In this document: positions 35,890 through 47,277 of the stretch, piece by piece
How the letters are laid out: every line of letters begins with the position of its first letter
Position numbering within the stretch: position 1 is the first letter of the stretch
Assembly: GCA_035048485.1 (NCBI GenBank)
Contig: CM068590.1
Span: 15,099,798-15,163,797 of the forward strand
Reading direction: 5' to 3'
DNA: 64,000 nt
DNA from: Pteria penguin
Lineage: Eukaryota; Mollusca; Bivalvia; Pterioida; Pteriidae
Notes under the pieces: generated by a model
What the model saw: only the letters and a program-made list of their open reading frames with translations
What the model was told of the DNA's origin: nothing
Database searches by the model: none
Made by a program: the position numbers and the translations under genes

Positions 35890-37540
35890 CGTTTTAAAAC
35901 AAAATGGTAATAATTTATTTACTTACAATCAACACATTACACTCAGATATTTTAGATATAAAAACGACGAGTGAAGTGCATTAGTAAAATATCGGTTTGC
36001 AATAGAAACCAAACATACATGTATATACCTAAAATAATCTCATTATTGAGTGAAAATAAAACATACAAATGTAGCATCCAACAGATAAACTCAACTTCGA
36101 CATTCCTTATATTAAAAATGTAGAAAAATAGATTTTAAATTTACAATGACAAACAGTTGTAGGCATTTTTTTTCTAACTTAGATACAGTTAATTTAAAAT
36201 TAGGATGGCGAAAACCTGACTAAATAATTGTTAATGTAAGAAATTATAAAAAGTTCATGGTGAATAAGCGTTTCGGGATCCCAAATACGCATTGCTTTAT
36301 GGGTAATGTCAAAGGTCTTCGGGGATAAAGATTTAACTTCCATCCGTGTGTTTACATTGGAGATGCCATTTGATATAACGATCATTTGATTTTTAACAAG
36401 TTTAGAATATTTTAATTTATTGTGGAATGAAAGATACTGATGTTGTATACAGCAACATGTACTAGATATACAGGAAACATGAAACGCATGTAAAGAAATT
36501 TTTCTACTTATATCAAATCACTCTAGCAGTAGAAAACTGCATTTCACTTCTCTTTAATGGTTATATTTGGTTTTACGGAAATTAAGTGCATAATCTGAAA
36601 CATAAATGGTATTTTTCGATTTATATTCTCTCAATGGATATTTTTCTTGGGCTGTACATTCCGAGAAATGGGGCAGTGTACTTAATCTTTGTATTTAAAA
36701 AAAGTTATAAATGCATAAATATCGCATAATTTCTAAATCTTCTAACTAGCAAAGAAACTGATTATTTTAATAATCCTACATTATTGAAATTATTGTTTAG
36801 AAGCCAGGGTCCCTAGCTTAACATTAAACTGATTGGATCACGCCTCTTCAAAACAGAATGAAATTCTACCGATTAGAAAAGAACACTGATATTACTTTTA
36901 CTTTTCCTTAGGGTAGATAGACATTCCCCATATAAAAGAAAAAAGAGCAGTTACTGTATATAAAAACAATTTCATCAAAGTAACACTTTTGGTGTAGTAA
37001 GCTGTTACTTTTTACAAATTACAAAAGACATACGTGTATTCCATTCCATAAAACGAATATTGCAAAGTTGTGCCGTCTCAATGTACTAGAGACCAAGCAG
37101 GCCAGGGTATATGATATCAAAATATAATATAGATGTTCGTTTTCGGGTTTATTTTTTTCTGATTATATGTTAAAACTTTTTTTTCAAATTCAGTTAGTCG
37201 TTGTGCTCTTTAATGAAGATAATGTATGACTTTTGAAATATCTCTTCGTTGATTATACATTTTGTACTACAATTAAACATTTTTGTCATGTCTTATTATA
37301 CTCTTCTCCTTTCTGCTGTACATATCGGGAAAAAACATTTGTTCTACAACTTAGTTGGGTATCTGTCTCTAGTTATTTGTAGCCCACATTTGCGTCTCCT
37401 TTGGAGAACATTATATGTGGTTTTTTTTAATTCTTATTCCCATTAATTATTCTAATGCAATAAATAAAATGGTATTTTATTAATTTTTAAATGTACGACC
37501 TTTGATTGTTCTGCTGATACGGTGAGTGGGAAGGTGGGCC
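35890..37540. other. Intronic AT-rich stretch, nothing recognised
   Basis: Part of the intron between ankyrin exons 12 and 13. I see no exon with splice sites and coding potential, no transposon protein and no long repeat. Open frames are under 66 codons. Confidence 0.5.
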
Positions 37541-37544
37541 CGTA

Positions 37545-37760
37545 AACCGGTTAACCACACCATTTGTTTGGCTTTTGTCAAATTATATGACCGTCCTAAG
37601 TCGGTATCGTAATTGCACTACAATCAAATATTTTTGTAATGTGTTATATATTCTAGTATATTATTTATATTCATGTATTATATAGCTCCATGGTGACTTC
37701 TTTCACATAACTGAGCCAGTAACTCCTCTTTTTCCTTTATGCGATAACTTAAATGTATAA
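37545..37760 (-). mobile_element. Inverted copy of the Tc1-associated 3' flank
   Basis: This segment is the reverse complement of about 54215-54426. Shared blocks are GGTTAACCACACCATTTGTT, TTTGGCTTTTGTCAAATTAT, GTCGGTATCGTAATTGCACT, TCCATGGTGACTTCTTTCAC and ACTGAGCCAGTAACTCCTCT. At 54 kb the same sequence lies just past a dead Tc1 transposase, so this is probably the end of an otherwise deleted relative. No coding sequence remains. Confidence 0.7.
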
Positions 37761-39099
37761 AGGCAATTTGTATAGTGGTACGCGTGTTGCTTCTTACGTT
37801 CTAAACGAAATGAAATAGTATCAAAATAACAATTGAAAGGATCTTAATACTGTATAAATAGAATCATTCGCTGTGTATTAACATTCGCTACTTCGTACCG
37901 CGAAAGTTTATCTCAGTGAATTTAAATACCAAATAGATCGCTTGAAAGACATGCACGCACACTCATTCTCTCTGTATCGACTTTAGCCTGGAGGTATATA
38001 AGGTTCAAAGACAGATAATCCTTAAATGACAGTTATAATGAAACTTTTAAAGGTAAATGTACATTTTTTAGCTCACCTTAGTCAAAGGCTCAAGTGAGCT
38101 ATAGTCATAGTGCGCTGTCCGTCTTCCGTCGTCGTCCGTCCGTTGTTAACTTTTTCACATTTTCGACTTCTTCTCTGGAACTACATTGCAGATTTGGATC
38201 AAACTTTGTGTAAATGATGTACTCACTAAAATTGTGTTCGGGATCTAGATTCCCTCAATGGGTGGATCCAGGGCGGGGCCAAAAGTGCCCAAAACGGTAC
38301 CCCTCTTCAAACATCTTCTCCTCCAGAACCAGAACATAAGTGGGGAAACTAATTGCATTTCAACAATCTATACAGATGGCTTATTAAAAAGTGTGTTCGG
38401 AGTTAAGATCCGTCAGATAGAAATTTACGCTTTTTGACGTGTTTCTGGACTTAGTCATTTCAATGCAGAAAAGTGTTGTGTTTTTCGGTTAATTGATATT
38501 GATGATTTCTTAATGACTATTTTGATAATAATAATAATAATTGTGGTAAGGAATTATCTCAATTTTTGGATTTTTTATGAAGTTTTTAAGACTGCCCCCC
38601 CCCCCCCCGTAAAGGAGGGGTTGGCCATTTTTCACATTTTCAAATTTTTCTACAAAACCACATGAAAGATTTTAATGAAACATGGAATACTTGAAGTACT
38701 AAAAGTCCTCTATCAATTTGGTAAATTTCATCCAAATTGGTTAACAGATAATGCCACCATGTCTAAAAAGTAGGTCTCACAATGGTACATATACCACTCG
38801 GTAATTGAAATATGGTGAGTAACGGTTCAATTCCAGCTGTGGTCAAGTTTTCTTTTCATTTCATACACATCTAAATAAGTTTTTAGATATTTCTCAATAC
38901 TCAACATATGAAATTAGGCAATTTTAAGTTTAAGACTTCCAAAAAAAAAGGGGGGGGGGTGGCCATTTTTCACATTTTCAGCTTTTTCTACAAAACTGTT
39001 TGAAGGATTTTAATAAATCTTGGTAGAAATAAGTCAGTTATGATCCTCTTCAAATTCTGTTGTTTTCGTCCTGTCCTCTTTACAGGTGGCGCAACCATA

Positions 39100-40729
39100 G
39101 TCAAAAGTGGCTGACACTATTTTTAGTAGTCGGAGTCGGAGTCAGATTCGAAATCGGCGGAGTTGAAAACCTATTTTTACGATTTCTTATTAAATACGCA
39201 TTTTATCGCCATGAAAATTGGCATAAGTTATAATGATATTAATTGTCATTTACACTGTAAATTTCATAATATTCTACTGGATAGTTTTCAATATCGAGCA
39301 TTATTGACTCCGCCAACACACTATTTTTAGTAGTCGGATTTGGAACTGGCGGAGTTGAAAACCCAATTTTACTATTTCTTCTTTATAACGCATTCAATCA
39401 CTATGAAAATTGGCATGTGTTATGATGATGTCAATACCTACCAACACCGAAAAGTTTGACTGAATACCTTTCAATATCGAACATTGTTGAAAATTCCGCC
39501 AACACACTATTTTTAGTACAGATGGGTGCAGTCCTAACATAACATTCACGTTAACGCGAAAAGCAGTCGCGAGGACTGCTTTAGCACACATGCCAGGACT
39601 GCTCGACCGGATGCGCGTGCGCTCCCCGCGTTAACGCGGGAGGGAATTCGCGTTAACGCGATTTATTCCCGCGTGCGCTCGGTCCGTCGCACGTTCACAT
39701 GTCTATATTTGTAATTCTCTATGCAGTGCGGACGGAGAAAATAAAATGGATCTAATTAAATTACCGCGAATGTTGCCGTAAAAACGTGTATTAAATGTTA
39801 TCTTAAAATGACACCCTGCATTAAGGATTTCATATGTAATATAGCAAAGGAAATTATCGCGTAGACATGCAATAAGGTATTTATGAAAAAAAAAAACTTC
39901 GTCAGTTTATACTAGCATAATTACTTTGTAATTTCATTTATTTATTTATTTTTAATTAATTTATTCATGTATCTATTTCTTATTTGTTGATTCATTTATA
40001 ACTAATTTATGTATTTACACGTGTTTCTTATTTATGTATTTATTATCATTAATTTTGATAAAGCTATTTTCTTATTTATGAATATAGTAGTTATCATCAT
40101 TATTATTATCTTTATTGATTTTAATTTCATAATTATTATCATTATTATTATTATTATTATTTTTTTTTTTTTTTTTTTTTTTCCCTAAAGTAAGATTTAA
40201 TTAAAGTCATTGTTCGGAAATTCCGTTCAATGTTTTTAAAAATATCCCTTAACTCGGAAGGGTTTTATTTAATTCTAAATATTTTATTTATATGTTTTAA
40301 TATTTATATACACAATATATGTATATATATATCTACTTTCCTTCAAATTCTTCTATATGAACATGTTAATACAAGTTATAAGTTGTAAGCAAGCGAACGT
40401 AGCTGTCAAGCACGTTCACGCGGCAGTCAAGCGCGTTAACGCGGCAGTCAAGCGCGTTCACGCGGTCTCGAAATTAAGTTCACGTGGAAATCTGCGTTAA
40501 CGCAAACGCGTGTGCTCAGCAGTCCTGAGCGCACGAGGAAAGCAAACTTCACGTTAACGCGACGTGAACATAATGTTATGTTAGGACTGCACCTCACTGT
40601 ACTCGGATTTGAGACAGGCAGAGTTGAAAATCTAATTTTACTATTTCTTCTTTAATACGCAGTCAACTCCGCCGATTTCGAATCCGACTCCGACTACGAC
40701 TACTAAAAATAGTGTCAGCCGTCAAAAGT
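39100..40729. mobile_element. TIR element with 9-bp target duplication (MULE-like MITE), itself interrupted
   Basis: GTCAAAAGT occurs at 39100-39108 and 40721-40729 as a direct repeat. Just inside are inverted ends: GGCTGACACTATTTTTAGTA on the left and its complement on the right, continuing through GTCGGAGTCGGATTCGAAATCG for over 60 bases. A 9-base duplication and long inverted repeats are typical of Mutator-like elements. An internal block is tandemly duplicated (about 39124-39310 and 39315-39500, with CGGAGTTGAAAACC and ATGAAAATTGGCAT). Without the nested insert the element is about 530 bases, with no transposase. Confidence 0.82.
39516..40602. mobile_element. CpG-rich nested element with CGTTAACGCG motifs
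   Basis: A 1,079-base insert (39520-40598) is flanked by GTAC on both sides (39516-39519, 40599-40602). Its ends are inverted repeats containing GGTGCAGTCCTAACATAACA. Both ends carry many GTTAACGCG / CGCGTTAACG motifs (39548-39665 and 40400-40562) and CpG-dense sequence in an otherwise CpG-poor region. The middle (39900-40370) is very AT-rich, with (TTA)n and poly-T tracts. No protein is visible. The family is unknown to me. Confidence 0.78.
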
Positions 40730-42498
40730 AGGTCACAAAAGAATTCCCTCCTTTAACAATATTCTTTTTCACATGGGCTGTATACAGAGAGAAACAGAAT
40801 GCATAGAAATGATCTAGAGGGATGAGTGAAGACGTATTGTCATTTTGGTTCCCTTCCAAAATCAAATTTTAGAAATGTTTTTGGACTTGGTAATTTCAAT
40901 GCGGAAAAGTATCATATTTCCTAGTTAATTGATAATGATGATTCCTTATGGACTATTGTGATCATAATTATGGTAAGGAATGTTACTTTGAAAGAATTTT
41001 GTCAATATCTCAATTTTTGGATTTTCTATGAATTTTTAAGACTTCCAAATGACGGTGTATATGAACAATTCAATCACATTTTCCACTTCTGCTGTTATAC
41101 CGCATGAAAGATTTTAATGAAACATGGAATACATGAAGTACTAAATATCCTATATCAATTTGGTAAATATCATCCAAATTGGTTAACAGATAATGCCACC
41201 ATGTCTAAAAAGTAGGTCTCACAATGGTACATATACCACTTGGTTATTGAAATATGGAGAGTAGCGGTTCAAATCCAGCTGTGGTCAATTTTTTTTTTTC
41301 ATTTCTTTACACATCTAAATAAGTTTTTAGATGTTTCTCAACACTCAGCATATGAAATTAGGAAATTTTAAGTTAGATCTTGGCAATATTTGAAACAATT
41401 GTTGTTCATGACCCAGACTTGAAATCAGTCAACAAAAGGCACCGCCTAAAGAAAATGACTAACTTGTTGCCCTGAATGACATCTTGCAGAGACAAAGGAA
41501 ATGCTCAATATCAAAATCATCTAAATTGATGTGCAAAAAAGTGTTGTTTTTTATTCTAGTCTGATATAAAATTTGACATATTTTCAACATTTGTGTTGAC
41601 TTAGTCACAGTAATGCAAAAATAAATGAATTCTTCCTTCATGCATGACTGATCATCTAGGTACTCAGGTGAGCGATATAGGCCCACTTGGGCCTCTTGTT
41701 TCTAAAATAATAAAAGCAGCACTAAATAAAACGTTAATTTAAAAGTTCATTAATCACCTGTGAAAAGTATGTTAATCAGTTAATTACTTTGCTTCTTATT
41801 TCATTATTGCTATAATTGATTACTATCAAAACATTGACGATAGATACACACTCAGGTAAATAATGCAAGCGGCTGTCGAGTTTGGGTTTTTTCTCCACGG
41901 TCTTGTGATCACATGACAACCATAAAGTCCGGGACACAAATTTAGTTGCCGGGATTTCGGGTGTCCCGGCAGAACACTTTCTAGAGGGTCAGATCTGTAT
42001 AAACAATTAGCAAGTACATGTATAGAGAACAAGTGTAAAAAGCAATTCGTATTTGTTGTTTAAAATTACTGTTGTATAAAAAAAAAAAAATACCGTGTAC
42101 CGTATACGCGTAAGATGCGTGTCTGTATTTGACCAATGATTGTCGGAGTGGTAGATATCCCAATCCTCGGGAAAAGAATACTTGGGGTGGCATTGGCATG
42201 TAGTTTTCCCCTCGTAAATGACCACTACCTTTCAATGAAATGACCTGTACTTTCCATTTATCATCAGGGGGCAGATCCGCGAATCATTGTCCATGCGAAA
42301 AGGTTTACTTTCATAAAACCGCGACAGAAAGTACCAGCGAATGATTCTACTTATACAGTATAAAATTACTTAGCAAAGCAAGAAGTTAGTTAAGTATTAG
42401 TCCAAAGGTCATGTTCCCAAAAATAAACTGGAAAGAAATCTGTAGAATTAAGTTATTTAAATGTAGTAAATAAAAGTTTATGAATGCAGTTTACTCAC

Positions 42499-42597
42499 CA
42501 ACATCTTTGCATTGATATCAGCATCACTATCCAGTAGTAACATCATTATATCGATGCGATTATGTTGCACTGCAATGTGTAGAGGGGCCTTTTCCTC
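42499..42597 (-). CDS. Ankyrin exon 12
   Basis: A 99-nt phase-0 exon, acceptor ATGTAG and donor GTGAGT. One repeat starting EEKAPLHIAV with DIMMLLLDSDADINAKML. The usual Thr before Pro-Leu-His is Ala. The ending NAKML resembles exon 3 (NSKML). Confidence 0.86.
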
Positions 42598-43190
42598 CTA
42601 CATATAAGATATAATGATGACTTACAACTTCATGACTTTGACTTACGAACTACAAAGTTTGACGTTGACAGTCTATTTAGACAATAGTACAACAAGCCCA
42701 ATAAAGAAGATACCGTCACCTTTGATGCCATATGCGTTACCCATAGCTTTACGCAGTAAAGGCCAGGAATATCAGGGTATAAATTTGACGTGCTTGATGA
42801 TATACTAGGTGTAGAGAATTGAAAGTAGGATTATAAGATTAAAGCAACCCCCTCCCCAGAAATTTGAGTGGAAATTGAATATTTATAGGATACTGAAGTT
42901 TGTATCCACAGCATTAGTGATGGTTCACCACCAGTACATGGTTAATATTCAAATATTCTTTCTTGTGAAATGTTCTATTCCGTTTTTATATGAGAAATTC
43001 TAAGTTAAAAGTATTTGTATATGTCATTATAGTGTCATTATTTAACAATGGTCGTTGAGGATTTATCAAACGATGTGTAGGTCAGTTGCCACTAATTGTG
43101 CTCCACCTGTAAATTTATAATATCCGAAAGTCAATGGAATACAAGTAAACGCCTTGATGGCTCCGTTTGAATTTGTTCCTTTTTACTTAC

Positions 43191-43289
43191 ATTTGTCATT
43201 GCATTTACATCTGCTTTCATTTCCAAAAGTAGCTTTACAACATCATGATAATCATTCTGCACTGCTATATGAAGAGGTATCCAATTAGC
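43191..43289 (-). CDS. Ankyrin exon 11
   Basis: A 99-nt phase-0 exon, acceptor TATATAG and donor GTAAGT. One repeat starting ANWIPLHIAV with DVVKLLLEMKADVNAMTN. Ile replaces the consensus Thr of TPLH, which could weaken the turn. It belongs to the NWTPLHIAV...NAMT type of exons 4, 6, 8, 10 and 11. Confidence 0.87.
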
Positions 43290-43334
43290 CTATATAAAAA
43301 CATAATGGTGAGCACGTTACTCATTTTAAAACTA

Positions 43335-43337
<3 letters not shown>

Positions 43338-43418
<81 letters not shown>

Positions 43419-43448
43419 GTATGTATATGTATGTATGTATGTATGTAT
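43338..43448. repeat. (TA)n then (TGTA)n microsatellite
   Basis: About 75 bases of TA dinucleotide pass into TATG/TGTA tetranucleotides. It lies 49 bases from the acceptor of ankyrin exon 11. Open frames through it are artefacts. Confidence 0.96.
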
Positions 43449-43889
43449 CAATATCAAAAGTGCAAACGTCAAATACTTATTATTATTATACAATGATAAA
43501 TATCAATTTTTCACCAATAGCTAGGAGAGTAATCCGCCATCCAGTCAGTTGGTTGGTTGGTTGGTGTTTAACGTAGACTAAATCTTGACTATATGGTGGA
43601 ATATTCTTCTATATGTATTCCACTATCTCTTTTCAGGAGATCTGAATGGATAGAGGATTATTCCCATATCTGTTGGCAAAAAGTTGATACTTTTCATTCA
43701 TCTGTATGAATTAATCACTAGAAAAGGGAAAAAAAGGAATTTTTGTTCCTGCACTGCATTATACATATTGTGCAATTTACCAATTATCTTGAAATGTAAT
43801 TTATGTATCAAATGTAAAAGATGATGGATAAATCCAAAGGACATATAAAAATAAGTGAAAATGAGAACCAAATAGAAAACAACGAATAA

Positions 43890-44645
43890 TTTCTTCTTGA
43901 AGACCATATGTGAACCCCTATGCTGGAGTGAGATCAGGTGCCCGGGAAGAGTGAGTATGCCCTGATAGCTAGCAACACCTATCACATATACCTCTCTTAG
44001 TAGAAAGAGTCAAATCGTGTAATTTCCATATATAAGTCAAAGTAGGTAACCTTCTAGTATAGAAGATGTCAAATCTGTATAAAATGATTGGAATCGTCTC
44101 AGTACAGAATATCATTTAAAAGTCTGGACAACGGATATCGTATTGTGTAATAAGTCTCGTAACGACGATAGAACTTCCTCAGTGACCTTGTTAGTCCATC
44201 ACATATATAACCCTGGTTGAGAAGCTTATCTGAAAGTCGCTTAGCCCTCAGAACAAAATCATTGTAATTTGAACATGCTCTGGAAAAACGTATTAACTGA
44301 GATGATGGAATGTTGCTACTTATAAAAAGGAAAGTTTGTGATAGCGAAATTGAAATTGAATTGTGTGGTTTTTTTTTTTATCTCCAGCTCACTTGGATAG
44401 ATGATGCTAAGGTAATCCGCGAATGAGGGATTATTAATTTAAATCAGGTCATCTATATATCTGTCAGTGTAAATAAAGCCAAGAGCCAATTGTTTCTTTC
44501 CTTGCGAAAGCAAAGATTGAGTGAATTCAGCTTCGTATGAGTAAAGTAACCCAGAGGTGGGGCACAGTTAGTACCTATTGGAATGTCGACAATCTGTTGA
44601 ATTCGGGATATTTCTCCAGCATTCAATATGATTCCTAAGAATGTC
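43890..44645 (-). pseudogene. Penelope-like reverse transcriptase fragment, copy 2
   Basis: This is colinear with 25490-26330. Shared blocks are CCCTATGCTGGAGTGAGATC, CAACACC..TCACATATACC, AGAAAGAGTCAAATCGTGT, TTTAAAAGTCTGGA, CTTCCTCAG, GATGATGGAATGTTGCTACT and AATTGTTTCTTTCCTTG. It is more decayed: the GIPMGTNC region survives only as TACCTATTGGAATGTCGAC near 44570. The fragment separates ankyrin exons 10 and 11. Confidence 0.75.
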
Positions 44646-44963
44646 GAACTTTCTATTAGCTATGTAATATTCATCATTTTGTAATGGACAAAATTCATGT
44701 GCAATTTATCGATAAGAATTAAGATATTGTTTTGATTCCATGGATACTATTTGCAGTATCCGGATAATACAAATGTTTTCTTATCGTAAGAAAGAGACGA
44801 TTAAACGGAAACCGTTGAAGAGTTATCAAATAATTGGTAATTCAATTGTCATTGATTTCGATCCTCTTCTTAATTTATAGCATCTTTACTCCCAAAAGTC
44901 AATGGAATATTTAATAAATATACGGCCACGTGATCCAGATGGATTTTGCTGCGTTTTACTTAC

Positions 44964-45062
44964 ATTTGTCATTGCATTTACATCAGCTTCCATTTCCCAA
45001 AGTAGTTTTACAACATCAGGATCATCATTATCTACTGCTATGTGAAGAGGTGTCCAATTATC
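44964..45062 (-). CDS. Ankyrin exon 10
   Basis: A 99-nt phase-0 exon, acceptor TATATAG and donor GTAAGT. One repeat starting DNWTPLHIAV with DVVKLLWEMEADVNAMTN. Trp replaces the third Leu of the LLL segment, unusual for a buried helix position. Confidence 0.87.
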
Positions 45063-45414
45063 CTATATAAAATCATAATGCTGATCATGTTACGCTTTTT
45101 AAACTAAACAATTGTTTTCTATGATATGGGACTTTAATATAGTTCAGAAATACACATTTACACTTCTGATAACTCGGAATACATTTCTACTGCAATCTAT
45201 AAAATACTAAATATTCTGAAAAAAGGGATTATTTTCTTCAAAAAGTAAAACTATTCTATGCATTGCGGAAGTTCAATGATACATCAAGATATTACGAATA
45301 TATGTATTTACCCCTGATCGCAATGCGATTGAAAGAGAGAATCAAATAAAGCACTAAGAAGTAATAAGTAAAGGGGCTGCTGCGTCAAAATTGAGTTTAC
45401 TGCTTTTTACTCAC

Positions 45415-45513
45415 CTTTCTCTTTGCATTTACTTCCGCTTTCATGTCCAAAAGCAGCTTTATAACATCAGAACAATGATGTTGTACTGCATTGTGAAGGG
45501 GTGTCACATCATC
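45415..45513 (-). CDS. Ankyrin exon 9
   Basis: A 99-nt phase-0 exon, acceptor TATATAG and donor GTGAGT. One repeat starting DDVTPLHNAV with DVIKLLLDMKAEVNAKRK. It is the first member (from the left) of the GVTPLHKAV type that alternates with the NWTPLHIAV type, and pairs with exon 8. Confidence 0.88.
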
Positions 45514-45684
45514 CTATATATTAATATTAAGTACCATAATGCTTAGACTATTTCACTAAAGTTCATCATAATCAGTCATTTCGAAAGAACTCAAATACAC
45601 ACATCTCTTCTTCAGATGGAGATTTTTCTTTGCAGTCTATATGATATATAAACGGCCTGATGGGTCCGGGTTGAATTTGCTTAC

Positions 45685-45783
45685 CTTTGTCATTGCATTT
45701 ACATCTGCTCTTTTTTCCAATAGTAACTTTATAACATCAGGATGATCCTTTTCTACTGCTATGTGAAGAGGTGTCCAATTATC
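45685..45783 (-). CDS. Ankyrin exon 8
   Basis: A 99-nt phase-0 exon, acceptor TATATAG and donor GTAAGC. One repeat starting DNWTPLHIAV with DVIKLLLEKRADVNAMTK. The intron to exon 9 is only 171 bases. The donor GTAAGC differs from the GTAAGT of its paralogues. Confidence 0.88.
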
Positions 45784-46123
45784 CTATATAAAATCGTAAT
45801 GGTGAGCATGTTACGCTTTTTAAAACTAAACAATTGTTTTCATTGATATGGGATTTTAATGTAGTTTAGAAACACACATTTGCACTTCTGATAACTCTGA
45901 ATATTTTTTTCCTGCATCTATATGATTCTAGCTTCTGAAAAGAGGGATTATTTTCTTCAAAAAGTAAAACCTTACGGAAGTTCAATGATACATCCATATA
46001 TCTCGAATAAATCTATTTACACTTGATAGTAATGAAATTGAAAGAGAAAATCAAATAAAGCACTAAGAAGTAATAAGTAAAGGGGCTGCTGAGTCAACAT
46101 TGAATTTACTGCTGTTTACTCAC

Positions 46124-46222
46124 TTTTGTCTTTGCATTTACATCCGCTTTCATATCCAAAAGTAGCTTTATAACATCAAAACAACGATGTTCGACTGCTT
46201 TGTGAAGGGGTGTCACGCCATC
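46124..46222 (-). CDS. Ankyrin exon 7
   Basis: A 99-nt phase-0 exon, acceptor ATGTAG and donor GTGAGT. One repeat starting DGVTPLHKAV with DVIKLLLDMKADVNAKTK. It differs from exon 5 by a single residue (Arg for His in EHRC/EHHC), so the duplication is very recent or the copies are being homogenised. Confidence 0.89.
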
Positions 46223-46403
46223 CTACATATATATTTATAATACCATAATTGTTAGCTTATTTCACTTAAGTTCATCATAATCTGTGATTTCGAAAGAACT
46301 CAAATACACACATCTCTTCTTCAGATAGATGGGGAATTTTCTTTGCAGTTTATATAAATAAACGGTGTGGTAGGTCCGGGTTGAATTTGATGTTTTTACT
46401 TAC

Positions 46404-46502
46404 CTTTGTCATTGCATTTACATCTGCTCTCATTTCCAATAGTAACTTTATAACATCAAAATCATCCCTTTGTAGTGCTATGTGAAGAGGTGTCCAATTA
46501 TC
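46404..46502 (-). CDS. Ankyrin exon 6
   Basis: A 99-nt phase-0 exon, acceptor TATATAG and donor GTAAGT. One repeat starting DNWTPLHIAL with DVIKLLLEMRADVNAMTK. It pairs with exon 7, with an intron of 181 bases. Confidence 0.88.
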
Positions 46503-46863
46503 CTATATAAAATAATAATGCTGAGCATGTCACACTTTTTTTTAAATTTTAAACTTAACAATTGTTTTCCATGATATGGGATTTTGATATAGTTCAGAAA
46601 CACACATCTGCACTTCTAATAACTCGGAATAAATTTCTCCTTCAATCTTTATGATTCCAACTATTCTGAAAAGAGGGTTATTTTCTTCAAAAAGTAAAAC
46701 CATTCCATGCATTGCGGGAGTTCAATGATACATCAAGATATCTCGAATAAATGTATTTACACGTCATATAAATGAAACTGAAAGAGAAAATCGAATAAAG
46801 CACTAGGAAGTAATAAGTAAAGGGGCTGCTGAGTCAACATTGAATTTACTGCTTTTTACTCAC

Positions 46864-46962
46864 TTTTGTCTTTGCATTTACATCCGCTTTCATGTCCAAA
46901 AGTAGCTTTATAACATCAAAACAATGATGTTCGACTGCTTTGTGAAGGGGTGTCACGCCATC
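46864..46962 (-). CDS. Ankyrin exon 5
   Basis: A 99-nt phase-0 exon, acceptor ATGTAG and donor GTGAGT. One repeat starting DGVTPLHKAV with DVIKLLLDMKADVNAKTK. It is almost identical to exon 7, including about 150 bases of flanking intron (for example GTAAAGGGGCTGCTGAGTCA beside the donor). Confidence 0.89.
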
Positions 46963-47129
46963 CTACATAAATATATAATGCCATATTGCTCAGATTATTT
47001 CACTAAAATTCCTAATAATCTGTAATAACACACATCTCTTCTTCAGATAGATGGGGATTTTTCTTTGCAGTCTATATGATAAATAAACGGTGTGGTGGGT
47101 CCGGGTTGAGTTTGCTGCTTTTTACTTAC

Positions 47130-47228
47130 CATTGTCATTGCATTTACATCTGCTCTCATTTCCAAAAGTAGCTTTATAACATCAGGATGATCCTTTTGTA
47201 CTGCTATGTGAAGAGGTGTCCAATTACC
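47130..47228 (-). CDS. Ankyrin exon 4
   Basis: A 99-nt phase-0 exon, acceptor TATAG and donor GTAAGT. One repeat starting GNWTPLHIAV with DVIKLLLEMRADVNAMTM. It is the 5'-most copy of the NWTPLH type. The intron upstream of it is about 7.7 kb and contains the 175-bp satellite and the Tc1 remnant. Confidence 0.88.
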
Positions 47229-47277
47229 CTATACAAACGAGAAAGAGAACGATGATGTTGCACTTTTAGAAGGAGTG

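Larger units (their letters stand above)
38066..41703 (+). mobile_element. Long composite repeat with AGCTCACC start and CTCAGGTGAGCGATATAGGC end
   Basis: It starts TTTTTAGCTCACCTTAGTCA followed by GGCTCAAGTGAGCTATAG and GTCCGTC-type repeats, and ends CTCAGGTGAGCGATATAGGC followed by CCACTTGGGCCTCTTGTTT. I associate these ends with an abundant bivalve repeat. Internally a block of about 300 bases is duplicated (38629-38930 and 41080-41370; landmarks CATGAAAGATTTTAATGAAA and GGTCTCACAATGGTACATAT). Poly-C/G runs lie at 38587-38599 and 38950-38960. Two further elements are nested at 39109-40720. It has no coding capacity, so it is presumably non-autonomous. Confidence 0.78.

Noticed and set aside
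43245..43496. Open frame with Tyr-Ile repeats on the plus strand
   Set aside because: It crosses a (TA)n/(TGTA)n tract and lies antisense to ankyrin exon 11.
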